The position numbers and the translations under genes were made by a program. Below the pieces are notes generated by a model. That model was not told the origin of the DNA, searched no databases, and saw nothing but the letters and a program-made list of their open reading frames with translations. A stretch of DNA of 64,000 nucleotides, from contig NZ_CP149798.1 in the NCBI RefSeq assembly GCF_037940415.1, forward strand, positions 7,101,001-7,165,000, in the 5' to 3' direction. Positions 17,124 to 25,735 of the stretch are shown here, piece after piece. The DNA comes from Streptomyces sp. f51. GTDB lineage: Bacteria > Actinomycetota > Actinomycetes > Streptomycetales > Streptomycetaceae. Numbering within the stretch: the stretch's first letter is position 1; the number at the start of each line of letters is the position of its first letter.

Positions 17124-19199
17124 GTGAGCGAATCCGGATCCTCCGGAAGAGTCCAGCCGGCTCAGGCCGGCGATCCCTCCCGAATAGGTCCGTACCGTAT
17201 CGTCGGTCGTCTCGGCGCCGGAGGCATGGGCACCGTCCATGCCGGAGTCGCCTCCGACGGAACACGTGTGGCGGTGAAGGTGATTCACCCCTCGCAGGCC
17301 CAAGAACCCGAATTCAGGGCGCGTTTCAGGCGCGAAGTGGACATGTCCTCACGTGTCACCGGCCCGTACCTGATCCCCCTGCTCGCCTCCGACGCGAGCG
17401 CCGCGACCCCGTGGCTCGCCACCGAGTACGTCGCGGGCCCCACGCTGAACCAGCAGGTGCTCACCCACGGACGTGTCACCGGACCCAGTCTGTACGCCTT
17501 CGCCGCCGCCACCGCCCAGGCGTTGGCCGCCGTGCACGCGGCCGGCGTGGTCCACCGCGACGTGAAACCGCAGAACGTCATCCTCACGTCCTCCGGCCCC
17601 CGCGTCCTGGACTTCGGCATCGCGCACGCCGACGACGACACCAGAGTCACCAGCCCCGGGGCCACGACCGGCACCCCGGGCTGGATCAGCCCCGAGCAGT
17701 ACCGCACGGGGGCCACGGGACCCGAGGGCGACATGTTCGCCTGGGGCGCGCTCGTGGCCTACGCGGCCACCGGGAGACCGCCGTTCGGGACCGGCGCGCC
17801 CGACGCCGTCGCCTTCCGCGTGATGTCGGGCGAACCCGACCTGGACGGGCTTCCCCGGCCCCTGCGCGAGATCGTGCTCAGGGCCCTGGCCAAGGAACCG
17901 GGGGACCGCCCCACGGCCGCGGACGCCGGCGAGGAGTGCTACGAACTCCTGGCCGCGCAGCTCATCCAGGCGATGCACGCGGACACGTTGTTCACACGGG
18001 CGGAAGACATGATCACCGCGGTGTGGGACATCCCGCCCGTGGACGATCCGGCGTGGCCGCGTCCCGTGCGGCGCGCTCGACGACCATGGGCGGGCATGGT
18101 CGTCGTCGCGGCGGCGGTGATCGGCGGACTGGCCGGCGGAGTGGTGGCGCTGATGCCCGGCAAGCAGGAGAGCGGTCGTCACGGGACCTCGAACGCGTCC
18201 TCCGTTCCCGCTTCCTCCTCTGCCGTCCCGTCGGCGCCCGCCTCCTCGGCCTCCGCTTCGTCCTCGGCCGCCGTCCCCCTGCCGCGGTCCTCCGCCACGG
18301 GCGCCGGCGCCTCGGCGAGCACCGCGGCGAGCACGTCGGCCGAGCCGAAGCGGGCCAGGGGCGAGCGCCCGGCGAGCGTGGAGAACTGGGCCGAGGCGCG
18401 GCCGGCACGAGGCCGGGGCGAGCACGACGTCGCGCGGGCCGTCCTGCGCGACCAGGGCGCCCTCGTCCGTCAGCTCGGCGACGGCATCGACCTCGACCCG
18501 GGGGCCGTGACATTCCACTCCCCGCGTGGGGAGGTCTACCTCTCCTACCGGCTCTCCTCCGACGAGCCGGGAACGATGTACGCGGAGACGGAGGCCGCCG
18601 GGCTGATGTGCAGGACCCTGCGCGAGGTCGTCCTGCGGCTCCACCCGGAACTGCCGTACCGCGCCTTCGTCATGGTGAAGGAGTCGACGGACCACGACCC
18701 GCAGGTGACCTGGGACGACGACTTCCTCACCGACGCGCGGTGCGCGTCGGACGACGACGTCGACCTCGGCACGGTCGCCGCGGGGACGGTGTGGGAGCCG
18801 GACGGCCGGGGCCTCGGCCAGGCCATGGTTCCCAGCAGCGACAGCGCCGAGATCGACGTCGCCGACCGCGCCACCAGGAAGATCATCGAGCGCACCAACG
18901 CGATGCGCGCGCAGCTCGGCACCGACCGCGCTCTCGGCAACGCGGAACTCAAGATGGGCTTCGATCCGGCGCATTCGGCGCTGTACGTGTGGTCGGACTA
19001 CGGGTCGTGGAACCAGCGGCAGGCCGCGGCCTGGGCGGACATGGCGGCCGGTGAGACATGCCGGGCCCTGATGCGGCAGCGGGCCGGCGCCGGGGACGCG
19101 TGGCCGTACTCCCGCTACGCCGTGGCGGAGCGGGGCGGTTCCGGCTATCTGATGCTCCGTTGGGGCACGGCCGCGACACTCGCCGACTGCCCGGTCTGA
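17124..19199 (+). CDS. Transmembrane Ser/Thr protein kinase with extracellular domain
   Basis: 691 residues. A Hanks-type kinase domain occupies about 12-275: glycine loop GRLGAGGMG, Lys52 in VAVKV, catalytic Asp146 in HRDVKPQN, and DFG Asp163. A single membrane helix follows at about 323-345, then a long Ser/Ala/Pro linker and an extracellular domain of about 270 residues that is not PASTA. GTG 17124 has GAAGGAA upstream. The architecture is that of a receptor kinase; the C-terminal domain, with several cysteines (LMCRTL, ARCASD, GETCRAL, LADCPV), probably senses an envelope or extracellular cue. Confidence 0.92.
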   Translation: MSESGSSGRVQPAQAGDPSRIGPYRIVGRLGAGGMGTVHAGVASDGTRVAVKVIHPSQAQEPEFRARFRREVDMSSRVTGPYLIPLLASDASAATPWLATEYVAGPTLNQQVLTHGRVTGPSLYAFAAATAQALAAVHAAGVVHRDVKPQNVILTSSGPRVLDFGIAHADDDTRVTSPGATTGTPGWISPEQYRTGATGPEGDMFAWGALVAYAATGRPPFGTGAPDAVAFRVMSGEPDLDGLPRPLREIVLRALAKEPGDRPTAADAGEECYELLAAQLIQAMHADTLFTRAEDMITAVWDIPPVDDPAWPRPVRRARRPWAGMVVVAAAVIGGLAGGVVALMPGKQESGRHGTSNASSVPASSSAVPSAPASSASASSSAAVPLPRSSATGAGASASTAASTSAEPKRARGERPASVENWAEARPARGRGEHDVARAVLRDQGALVRQLGDGIDLDPGAVTFHSPRGEVYLSYRLSSDEPGTMYAETEAAGLMCRTLREVVLRLHPELPYRAFVMVKESTDHDPQVTWDDDFLTDARCASDDDVDLGTVAAGTVWEPDGRGLGQAMVPSSDSAEIDVADRATRKIIERTNAMRAQLGTDRALGNAELKMGFDPAHSALYVWSDYGSWNQRQAAAWADMAAGETCRALMRQRAGAGDAWPYSRYAVAERGGSGYLMLRWGTAATLADCPV

Positions 19200-19257
19200 A
19201 CCCCCGCCCTTCGAGGGTCACCCGCGCACTTCCAGGGGCACTCGCGCCCGGACGGGC

Positions 19258-19305
19258 TTGACCTTAGACCTGGTCGAGGCATTGACCCTGGACCTGGTCG
19301 AGGCC
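19258..19305. repeat. 24-bp direct repeat with TTGACC elements
   Basis: TTGACC-N3-GACCTGGTCGAGGC occurs at 19258 and again at 19282, 24 bp apart. Each copy contains a GACC-T-GGTC dyad. The layout resembles MerR-type operators, in which a dyad follows TTGACC, and it sits just upstream of the DnaN-like remnant. Confidence 0.6.
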
Positions 19306-19319
19306 GCAGGGTCTCGGGT

Positions 19320-19466
19320 GTGGAGAGCGGGATGCGCGCTATCGGCGAGATGGCCCGCGACCGGCTCGTCCTGGAGCTCGGCGCGCCCACCACGCCCATC
19401 GCGATCCGGCGGCCCGACGACGAGCACACGTTCTCCCTGCTGATGCCGGTGCGTCTGGAGAACTGA
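19320..19466 (+). pseudogene. C-terminal remnant of a beta-clamp-like (DnaN family) protein
   Basis: The 48-codon stretch from GTG 19320 reads VESGMRAIGEMARDRLVLELGAP... and ends FSLLMPVRLEN. The ending (L)MPVR(L) and the preceding V-LEL-P--P--IR pattern are those of the last domain of the DNA polymerase III beta clamp and of the actinomycete MerR-DnaN fusion proteins. Everything upstream is missing, so this is probably a deletion relic, although a very short live gene cannot be excluded. Confidence 0.45.
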
Positions 19467-19787
19467 GCGGAGACCTCGCGGACGGCCGCGACACGCCCTC
19501 CGGTCCCGGATCGGACCGGAGGGGCGTTACTCACTTTCGAGTGACCCGCGGATGACGTGCGCTGACGCGAGAGATGGCCGGATTCGACCTAAATACTGTG
19601 GGCGTAAGGGAGTTGGGCGGGACAGTCCATCACTTTTCAGCTTTCCGTAGTTAAAGGCCATATACAGACGCCTGTAACTGATATGTCCGTAATTGGTAAC
19701 AGCGGTCTGGTGTCGCCCGTCCTGGGCGGGGATGTGCAGCAAGTTATGAGTCCTCGGCCACCGGGCCGGGACTCGCACAGGGTCGCA
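19467..19787. other. Unusually AT-rich intergenic promoter region
   Basis: No gene. The stretch around 19600-19745 is AT-richer than anything nearby and includes GTAGTTAAAGGCCATATAC and TGTCCGTAATTGGTAACAG. A small dyad ACAG-ACGC-CTGT lies near 19664. It probably carries the promoter and leader of the lamin-tail-domain gene. Confidence 0.4.
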
Positions 19788-19821
19788 CCGTGCGGGTTCC
19801 CCGTAAGGGGTGCCCGCACGG
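19788..19821 (+). promoter_or_regulatory. Structured 5' leader hairpin with GUAA tetraloop
   Basis: CCGTGCGGG pairs with CCCGCACGG (9 bp), then a 2x2 internal loop (TT/TG), then CCCC-GTAA-GGGG. The GUAA is a GNRA tetraloop. The hairpin ends 23 bases before the GAGGAG ribosome-binding site of the gene at 19855 and could stabilise or attenuate the message. Confidence 0.65.
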
Positions 19822-19854
19822 GGTGTGCCGGCTCTCGAACCTTGAGGAGCTTTC

Positions 19855-20757
19855 ATGTCCCTTTCCACCTCTGTCACTGCCCGCCGGGTGGCGGCCGCGG
19901 CCATCGCGGCAGGCGCTCTGGTCGGTTCGGCTTCCGTGTCGGCCTCGGCCGCGGAGCCGCGCTTCGAGCGCTCCCACGTCGAGATCAGCCGGGTTCAGGC
20001 CGACGCTCCGGGCTTTGACGACCGCTCCGCTCGTTCGCTGAACGCGGAGTGGGTGGAAATCAGCAACGCGGGGCGTCACGGTGTGAACCTGAACGGCTGG
20101 ACGCTGTCGGACCGGGAGGGCAACCGCTACACCTTCGACGACTACCGCCTCGCAGCCCGCTCCACCGTCCGTATCCACACCGGCTTCGGCCGTGACACCA
20201 GCCGTGACCTGTACCAGGACCGCCGCAACGAGGTGTGGGACAACCACTCCGACGTCGCCACGCTGCGCACCGAGCGCGGCCGCTTCGTGGACAGCGTCTC
20301 CTGGGGCCGGCACCACGACCGCGACCACGGCCGTGACGACCGCTGGGGCCACGACCACGACGACCGCTGGGGCCACGACCACGACGGCCGCTGGGGCCAC
20401 GACCGTGATGGTCGCTGGGGCCACGGCCGTGACGACCACCGCGACCACCGCGGGCCCGGCCGTGACGACCACCGTGACCACCGGGGTCACGGGGACGACC
20501 GTGGACGCGGGGACGACCGCGACCACGGCCGTGACGACCACCGCGGCCCCGGCGACCACCGTGGCGGCGACCACCGCGGCGGCGACAACCGCGATCGCGG
20601 ACAGGGCCAGCACGGTCAGCAGGGTCAGCAGGGCCAGCAGGGTCAGCAGGGCCAGGGCCAGCAGGGTCAGCAGGGTCAGCAGGGTCAGCAGGGCCAGGGC
20701 CAGCAGGGCCAGGGCCAGCACGGTCAGCAGGGCCAGGGACACGGCCAGGGTCACTGA
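19855..20757 (+). CDS. Secreted lamin-tail-domain protein with His/Asp and Gln/Gly repeats
   Basis: 300 residues. Signal peptide (1-33, ending SASAA), then a lamin tail domain (about 38-150: VEISNAGRHGVNLNGWTLSDREGNRYTF, DVATLRTERGRFVDSVSW). Next is a hydrophilic region of about 90 residues made of DRWGHDHD and DDHRDHRG units, very rich in His, Asp and Arg. It ends in a tail of QGQQGQ repeats. ATG 19855 follows GAGGAG. LTDs occur on secreted nucleases and surface proteins. The His/Asp tract could bind divalent metals, nucleic acid or cell wall; this is inference. Confidence 0.85.
   Translation: MSLSTSVTARRVAAAAIAAGALVGSASVSASAAEPRFERSHVEISRVQADAPGFDDRSARSLNAEWVEISNAGRHGVNLNGWTLSDREGNRYTFDDYRLAARSTVRIHTGFGRDTSRDLYQDRRNEVWDNHSDVATLRTERGRFVDSVSWGRHHDRDHGRDDRWGHDHDDRWGHDHDGRWGHDRDGRWGHGRDDHRDHRGPGRDDHRDHRGHGDDRGRGDDRDHGRDDHRGPGDHRGGDHRGGDNRDRGQGQHGQQGQQGQQGQQGQGQQGQQGQQGQQGQGQQGQGQHGQQGQGHGQGH
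20335..20430 (+). repeat. Four 24-bp coding tandem repeats
   Basis: Four head-to-tail copies start at 20335, 20359, 20383 and 20407; each encodes an eight-residue D-(D/G)-R-W-G-H-(D/G)-(H/R) unit. Copies one and two are identical, so recent expansion is likely. Confidence 0.85.
20601..20753 (+). repeat. CAG-GGT/GGC-rich coding repeat tract
   Basis: About 150 bases of alternating GGTCAG, CAGGGT and CAGGGC units encode the Gln/Gly tail of the secreted LTD protein. Length variation between strains is expected. Confidence 0.8.
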
Positions 20758-20891
20758 ACAGCGGCCCAAGGCGCATCCGCTCGGGGTGTCCCAGGGGTGA
20801 CGTCCGGTCAGGACATGGAGATGACCGGCTGTAGTTCCGGGCCCGCACGGACCCGATGAGGCACGACTCCGCACGACGGCGACGCCGCAGA

Positions 20892-20919
20892 AAGACCCGC
20901 ACCGACCGGTGCGGGTCTT
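20892..20919. terminator. Rho-independent terminator
   Basis: A perfect 12-bp stem AAGACCCGCACC with its complement, GACC loop, followed by CTGTTTC on the plus strand and CTGCGG on the minus strand. It lies between the LTD gene and the convergent ABC operon. Confidence 0.85.
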
Positions 20920-20953
20920 CTGTTTCCGGGTACGAAAGCGGCCTCCCCTGCCC

Positions 20954-21976
20954 TCACAGCACCCGGCGCCTGCGCCCCAGCCAGGTCTGCGCGATCACCA
21001 CGACGGCCAGGAACGCGCCGCTGACCACCTGTTGGTAGGCGGAGTCCAGGGAGCCGATCTGGTTGATGACGTTCTGGATGACCTTCAGGAGCAGCACCCC
21101 GACAAGTGAGCCGCTGATGAAACCGAACCCGCCGGTGAGCAGGGTGCCGCCGATGACGACCGCGGAGATCGCGTCCAGTTCCATGCCCGAGCCGAGGATC
21201 GTGACACCCGAGGCGAGCCAGGCCGCGTTGAGCGCTCCGGCGAGTCCCGCGCACAGCCCGGAGAGCGTGTAGACGGAGATCTTCGTACGGGCCACGGGGG
21301 CGCCCATCAGAGCCGCCGCGTCCTCGTTGCCGCCGACCGCGTACACGTACTGCCCGAACCGGGTGCGCCGCAGGACCACCGCGCCGAGCACGAACAGCGC
21401 CACGGTGATCCACACGGGCACTCCGACGCCGAGCAGCGCGCCCTGCCCGAGCTTCGCGAAGAACGACCCCTTGCCCACGAGATACGTCCGGGAGCCCTCG
21501 TCGGTGATCGAGAGCAGCAGGCCCCGGGCGCCCAGCATCGAGGCCAGCGTGACGATGAACGGGGCGAGACGGGAACGCGCGATCAGCAGTCCGTTGACGA
21601 AGCCGATCAGTCCGCAAACGGCCAGGGGCAGGAGCAGCGCGGCGACCACCCCGTACTGCGACGCCCAGGCGGCGAGCACGCCGCCGAGCGCGAAGAGCGA
21701 GCCCACCGACAGATCGATGCCACCCGTGACGATGACGAAGGTCATGCCGAGCGCGACCACGGCGAGGAACGCCGAGGAGAGCGCCATGTTCTCCAGGTTG
21801 TCGCCGGTCAGGAAGGTGTCGAAGCCGATGGACGCCGCGGTCATCGCCACGATCAGCGTGACCAGCGCGCCGTGCTGCTGGGCGAGGGCGCTGAGCCGTT
21901 CGGAGCGGCCCGCGCCGGCCGGCTCGTCCTCGGCCGTGCTCTTGGCGTGCACCGGGGTGTCCACGTCGGTCTTCAT
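20954..21976 (-). CDS. Sugar ABC transporter permease (YjfF-like)
   Basis: 340 residues with eight to ten hydrophobic helices and the RbsC/YjfF family segments GMTFVIVTGGIDLSVGS, GNEDAAALMGAPV and AISAVVIGGTLLTGGFG. It is the last gene of the importer operon; ATG 21976 overlaps the previous stop (ATGA). A longer reading frame would add an Arg/Pro-rich, non-membrane leader, so the ATG is preferred. Together with the second permease it should form the membrane channel of a CUT2-type sugar importer. Confidence 0.9.
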   Translation of the reverse strand: MKTDVDTPVHAKSTAEDEPAGAGRSERLSALAQQHGALVTLIVAMTAASIGFDTFLTGDNLENMALSSAFLAVVALGMTFVIVTGGIDLSVGSLFALGGVLAAWASQYGVVAALLLPLAVCGLIGFVNGLLIARSRLAPFIVTLASMLGARGLLLSITDEGSRTYLVGKGSFFAKLGQGALLGVGVPVWITVALFVLGAVVLRRTRFGQYVYAVGGNEDAAALMGAPVARTKISVYTLSGLCAGLAGALNAAWLASGVTILGSGMELDAISAVVIGGTLLTGGFGFISGSLVGVLLLKVIQNVINQIGSLDSAYQQVVSGAFLAVVVIAQTWLGRRRRVL

Positions 21977-22935
21977 CGCTTTCCTCGTTCCCGGGCCGCG
22001 TAGACGGCGAGGACGATCACCACGGCCTGGGCGATCTGGGTCCACGACGGCGGCAGATCGTGCTTGATGAGCGTGGTGGTGAGCAGCTGGATGAGTACGG
22101 CTCCGGCGACCGTGCCGCCGATCCGGATACGGCCGCCGCTCAGCGGTGTGCCGCCGACGACGACCGCGGTGATGGCGGACAGTTCCATCAGGTTGCCGAG
22201 CGAGGACGGGTCGCTCGCGGTGAGCCGGGCGGTGGCGAGCACGCCCGCGACGGCCGCGAGGACGCCCGAGCAGACGTACACGAGGATGAGGACACGCCGT
22301 ACCGGAAGTCCGGCGAGCCGGGCCGCGGGCCGGCTGTCGCCGATGGCGAGCAGACTGCGGCCGAAGGTCGTGCGGCGTACGACGAAGCCGACGAGCAGGG
22401 CGAGGGCCGCCGCGATCAGCACGACATAGGGGACGCCCAGGACGTCGCCGGAGCCCAGGTCGGCCATGGCCGGGTCGTGCACGTCCTTGAGCTGGGGGAG
22501 CAGCACCAGGGCCAGCCCGCGCCCGGCGACCATCAGGGCGAGTGTCGCGACGATCGGCTGGACGCCGACGAACGCGATGAGCGTTCCGTTCGCCACGCCG
22601 ACCACGGCACCGCCCACGAGCGCGATCAGGATCGCGATTCCGGGCCCGTAGCCGAGATAGAGGGACAGGAGCGAGGTGGACAGGGCCATCACGGAGCCCA
22701 CCGCGAGGTCGACGCCCTCGCTGCCGATCGCCAGCGCCATGCCGAGCGCCACGATCAGGACGGGGGCGACCTGGACCGCCTGGGTGCGGAAGTTCTCGGT
22801 GGACAGGAAGTGGGGGGTGAACAGGGTGTTCACCAGCAGCAGGACCACGACGCCCAGATAGACGCCGTACTCCTGGAGCAGGGACAGCAGACGGTCGCGG
22901 TCGGCGGTCACCCGGCCGAGCGTCAGGTCAGTCAT
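21973..22935 (-). CDS. Sugar ABC transporter permease (YtfT-like)
   Basis: 320 residues, polytopic, with the paralogous permease motifs GMALAIGSEGVDLAVGS, IGDSRPAARLAGLPV and ELSAITAVVVGGTPLSGG. ATG 22935 overlaps the end of the ATPase gene by eight bases, and its stop overlaps the next permease. Two distinct permeases in one operon is the arrangement of the ytfQRT-yjfF galactofuranose importer rather than of rbsDACBK. Confidence 0.9.
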   Translation of the reverse strand: MTDLTLGRVTADRDRLLSLLQEYGVYLGVVVLLLVNTLFTPHFLSTENFRTQAVQVAPVLIVALGMALAIGSEGVDLAVGSVMALSTSLLSLYLGYGPGIAILIALVGGAVVGVANGTLIAFVGVQPIVATLALMVAGRGLALVLLPQLKDVHDPAMADLGSGDVLGVPYVVLIAAALALLVGFVVRRTTFGRSLLAIGDSRPAARLAGLPVRRVLILVYVCSGVLAAVAGVLATARLTASDPSSLGNLMELSAITAVVVGGTPLSGGRIRIGGTVAGAVLIQLLTTTLIKHDLPPSWTQIAQAVVIVLAVYAARERGKR

Positions 22936-24490
22936 CGTGGCCTCCCGGGCCGGTGCCCGCACCGCCGGCCGCGGCCGTGACGGTGGGGGAGGCGGGTGCG
23001 GTGGCGATGGCGCGCATCAGCCGGTCCTCGGTGACGGCGTCCCCGGTCAGCTCCTCCACGACCGCGCCGTCCTTGAGGACGATCACGCGGTCGCTGCCCT
23101 CGACGAGTTCCTCGGGGTCGGAGGAGATGAGCAGGACGCCGAGACCGTCCTCGGCCAGTTCGTCGATCAGTTTCTGCACCTCCGCCTTGGCGCCGACGTC
23201 GATGCCGCGGGTCGGCTCGTCGAGGAGCAGGACCTTGGGCTGCATGGCGAGCCAGCGGGCCAGCAGCACCTTCTGCTGGTTGCCGCCGGACAGTTCACCC
23301 ACTTTCTGGTGCGGGCTCGCCGCCTTGATCCGCAGGCGCTTCATGAACGTGTCGACGATCCGGTCGATACGTGCCTCGTCGACCAGACCGAAGCGCGAGA
23401 GTCCGGGCAGCGCGGCGAGCGCGATGTTCTCCCGGACCGAGAGCCCCGGCACGATCCCCTCGGCCTTGCGGTCCTCGGGGAGCAGACTGATGCCGGCCCG
23501 GATCGCGGCGGGCGTCGAGCCGGTGCGTACGCGCACACCCGCCACCACGACCCGCCCGGAGTCGACGGGCAGGGCGCCCGCGATGGCCTTCGCGGTCTCG
23601 GTGCGCCCCGATCCGAGCAGCCCGCCCAGCCCCACCACCTCACCGGGCCGCAGGGAGACGGACACCCCGTGCAACTGGTGACGTATCGTCAAATCCTGTG
23701 CTTCCAGGACGGGTTCGGTCTCGGTGTCGTGACCGCCCGTGAACTTGGTCAGCCCCTCCTGCCGCACGTCCGCGATCTCCCGTCCCAGCATCAGCGCCAC
23801 GAGCCTGAGCCGGTCGAGTTCGGCGATGCGCCCGGTGTGCACGACCCTGCCGTCGCGCAGCACGGTGACCGCGTCGCAGATCTCGTACAGCTCGTCGAGC
23901 CGGTGGCTGACGTAGATCACCGCGATGCCCCGCTCGCGCAGCATGCGGATCACCCCGAACAGGGTCCGCACCTCTCGGGGTTCGAGCGAGGAGGTCGGTT
24001 CGTCCATGACGACCACGCGGGCGTCGACCGAGACGGCGCGGGCGAGCGCCACCATCTGCTGGGCGCCGACGCCCAGTTCACGCAGTGGCCGGCGGACGTC
24101 GACGTGGAGTCCGAGGTCGCGCAGCGCCTCCTCGGCCTGCCGGTGCATGCTCCGGAAGTCGATCAGGCCGAGGCGGCCGCGGGGTTCGCGGCCGAGGAAG
24201 AGGTTGCGGGCCACGCTCATCAGCGGGACCAGGTTGACCTCTTGGTAGATGGTGGAGATTCCCGCGTGCTGCGCCTGGAGCGGGGTGGCGAAGCGGACCG
24301 GGGCGCCGTCGTACGTGACCTCGCCCTCGTCGGGCCGGTAGACGCCGGTGAGCACCTTGATCAGGGTCGACTTGCCCGCGCCGTTCTCCCCGATGAGCGC
24401 GTGCACCTCCCCGGCGCGGGCCGTGAAGTCCACCGAGGACAGGGCCTTCACGCCGGGGAAGGTCTTCGACAGGCCGGTCACTGACAACAT
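22928..24490 (-). CDS. Sugar ABC transporter ATP-binding protein (RbsA/YtfR type)
   Basis: 520 residues with two ABC domains. The first has Walker A GENGAGKST, a degenerate signature LGVGAQQMV and Walker B VVVMDEPTSSL. The second has a degenerate Walker A GLLGSGRTE, signature LSGGNQQKV and Walker B VLLLDEPTRGID. This asymmetric double ATPase is the hallmark of CUT2 importers. It begins one base after the stop of the binding-protein gene, indicating tight co-expression. It powers uptake of a pentose or hexose, including furanose forms. Confidence 0.94.
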   Translation of the reverse strand: MLSVTGLSKTFPGVKALSSVDFTARAGEVHALIGENGAGKSTLIKVLTGVYRPDEGEVTYDGAPVRFATPLQAQHAGISTIYQEVNLVPLMSVARNLFLGREPRGRLGLIDFRSMHRQAEEALRDLGLHVDVRRPLRELGVGAQQMVALARAVSVDARVVVMDEPTSSLEPREVRTLFGVIRMLRERGIAVIYVSHRLDELYEICDAVTVLRDGRVVHTGRIAELDRLRLVALMLGREIADVRQEGLTKFTGGHDTETEPVLEAQDLTIRHQLHGVSVSLRPGEVVGLGGLLGSGRTETAKAIAGALPVDSGRVVVAGVRVRTGSTPAAIRAGISLLPEDRKAEGIVPGLSVRENIALAALPGLSRFGLVDEARIDRIVDTFMKRLRIKAASPHQKVGELSGGNQQKVLLARWLAMQPKVLLLDEPTRGIDVGAKAEVQKLIDELAEDGLGVLLISSDPEELVEGSDRVIVLKDGAVVEELTGDAVTEDRLMRAIATAPASPTVTAAAGGAGTGPGGHDD

Positions 24491-24491
24491 G

Positions 24492-25592
24492 TCAGAAGGC
24501 CTTGCCCAGGTCGGCCTTGGCGTTGCCCTTGGTGTACGCGCTGTCCTGGATGACGATGTCCTGGGAGACCTTCTCGCCCTTGGTGAAGGTGTCCAGGGTC
24601 TGGAAGGCGAGCGGCCCGAAGCGCGGGTTGGACTCGATCACGCCGTCGATCCAGCCGTCGACGATGCCCTGGACGGCGTTGCGGGTGCCGTCGATCGTCA
24701 CGATCTTCACCGCGCCGGGCTTCTTGCCGGCCCCCTTGAGGGCGTTGACCGCGCCGAGGCCCATCTCGTCGTTCTCGGCGTAGATCCCGGTGATGCCGGG
24801 CTTGGACTGGATGAGGTTCTCGGTGACCGACTGGCCCTTCTCCCGGGCGAAGTCGCCGGTCTGCTTGAAGACGATCTTGAGGCCCGGGGCCTTCTCCTTG
24901 ATCCGGTCCTCGAAGCCCTTGGTGCGTTCGGTGGTCACGTTGTTGCCCGCGGCGCCGAGCAGAATGGCGATCTCGCCCTTGCCGCCGGTCGATTCGATCA
25001 TCTGGTCCGCGGCCCGCTTGCCCTGCTCCACGAAGTCGGAGCCGATGAAGCTCACATAGTCCTTGCACGCGGTGGCGTTGATCTTGCGGTCGATGGTGAT
25101 GATCGGGATGTGCTTGGCGGACGCCGAGCGCAGGACCGGCTCCCAGCCGTCGGAGTTGAGCGGCGCGATCACCAGGAGGTCGGCACCCTTGGCGATGAGG
25201 TCCTGGACGTCGCTGATCTGCTTGGAGAACTGCGACTGGGCGTTGGCCGTCAGCAGTTTCACGCCCTCCTTGGCCGCCTCGGCCTTGATCGACGCGGTCT
25301 CGGCGATCCGGAAGGGGTTGGCCTCCTTCTCGGACTGCGAGAAGCCGACGGTGGCCGACTTCAGGTCGATCTTCTTGGCGCCGTACGCGTCGATGGCGCA
25401 GGTCGGGCCCGAGCCCGTGGACGGTGAGGCGACGACCTGGCCCTGGTCGCTCGCCCCGGCGGAGCTCTTGTCCTTGCCTGCGGTGTCGTCCTCGGACTTC
25501 GCGCATCCGGAGACGAGCGCGAGGCTCGTGACGAGGCCGGTGGCGAGGAGGGTCCTGGCGGAGATGCGATGACGTGGTGCGAGCGGCTTCAT
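24492..25592 (-). CDS. Sugar-binding lipoprotein (YtfQ/galactofuranose-binding-like)
   Basis: 366 residues. Lipoprotein signal with lipobox VSGC (Cys30), a Ser/Gly-rich tether, then a periplasmic-binding type 1 fold. The order of motifs ANPFRIAETASIKAEA, IAPLNSDGWEPVL, IITIDRKI, GDFAREKGQ and IYAENDEMGLGA runs parallel to what I recall of E. coli YtfQ, which binds D-galactofuranose. First gene of the importer operon; an operator-like site lies about 100 bp upstream. Galactofuranose is the best guess; arabinofuranose or galactose are alternatives. Confidence 0.88.
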   Translation of the reverse strand: MKPLAPRHRISARTLLATGLVTSLALVSGCAKSEDDTAGKDKSSAGASDQGQVVASPSTGSGPTCAIDAYGAKKIDLKSATVGFSQSEKEANPFRIAETASIKAEAAKEGVKLLTANAQSQFSKQISDVQDLIAKGADLLVIAPLNSDGWEPVLRSASAKHIPIITIDRKINATACKDYVSFIGSDFVEQGKRAADQMIESTGGKGEIAILLGAAGNNVTTERTKGFEDRIKEKAPGLKIVFKQTGDFAREKGQSVTENLIQSKPGITGIYAENDEMGLGAVNALKGAGKKPGAVKIVTIDGTRNAVQGIVDGWIDGVIESNPRFGPLAFQTLDTFTKGEKVSQDIVIQDSAYTKGNAKADLGKAF

Positions 25593-25688
25593 GGAGTCCC
25601 CAAACGGCGCGGCCCCGGCGCTGAGAGCGCTCCCGGGGATGATCGGCTCTTGCGGTCAACTCGGTGTACTCGTCGTTCCGGGGAGGTT

Positions 25689-25703
25689 TTTACATCGTTG
25701 AAA
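25689..25703. promoter_or_regulatory. LacI-type operator upstream of the importer operon
   Basis: TTTACATCGTTGAAA, an imperfect dyad around CGTTG. Its reverse complement (TTTCAACGATGTAAA) matches the site at 26849 at 12 of 15 positions. It lies between the LacI gene and the binding-protein gene it probably controls. Confidence 0.6.
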
Positions 25704-25735
25704 GAGACCTGTAAAGCCCTCCGTCCGAAAACCCG

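Noticed and set aside
20335..20753. CRISPR-like array
   Set aside because: Repeats are head-to-tail coding units with no unique spacers and encode part of a secreted protein.
19744..20874. Minus-strand frame of 376 codons rich in Val/Ala/Leu repeats opposite the LTD gene
   Set aside because: The apparent hydrophobic repeats are just the reverse reading of the CAG/GGT and CACGAC repeats; no start site or ribosome-binding site.
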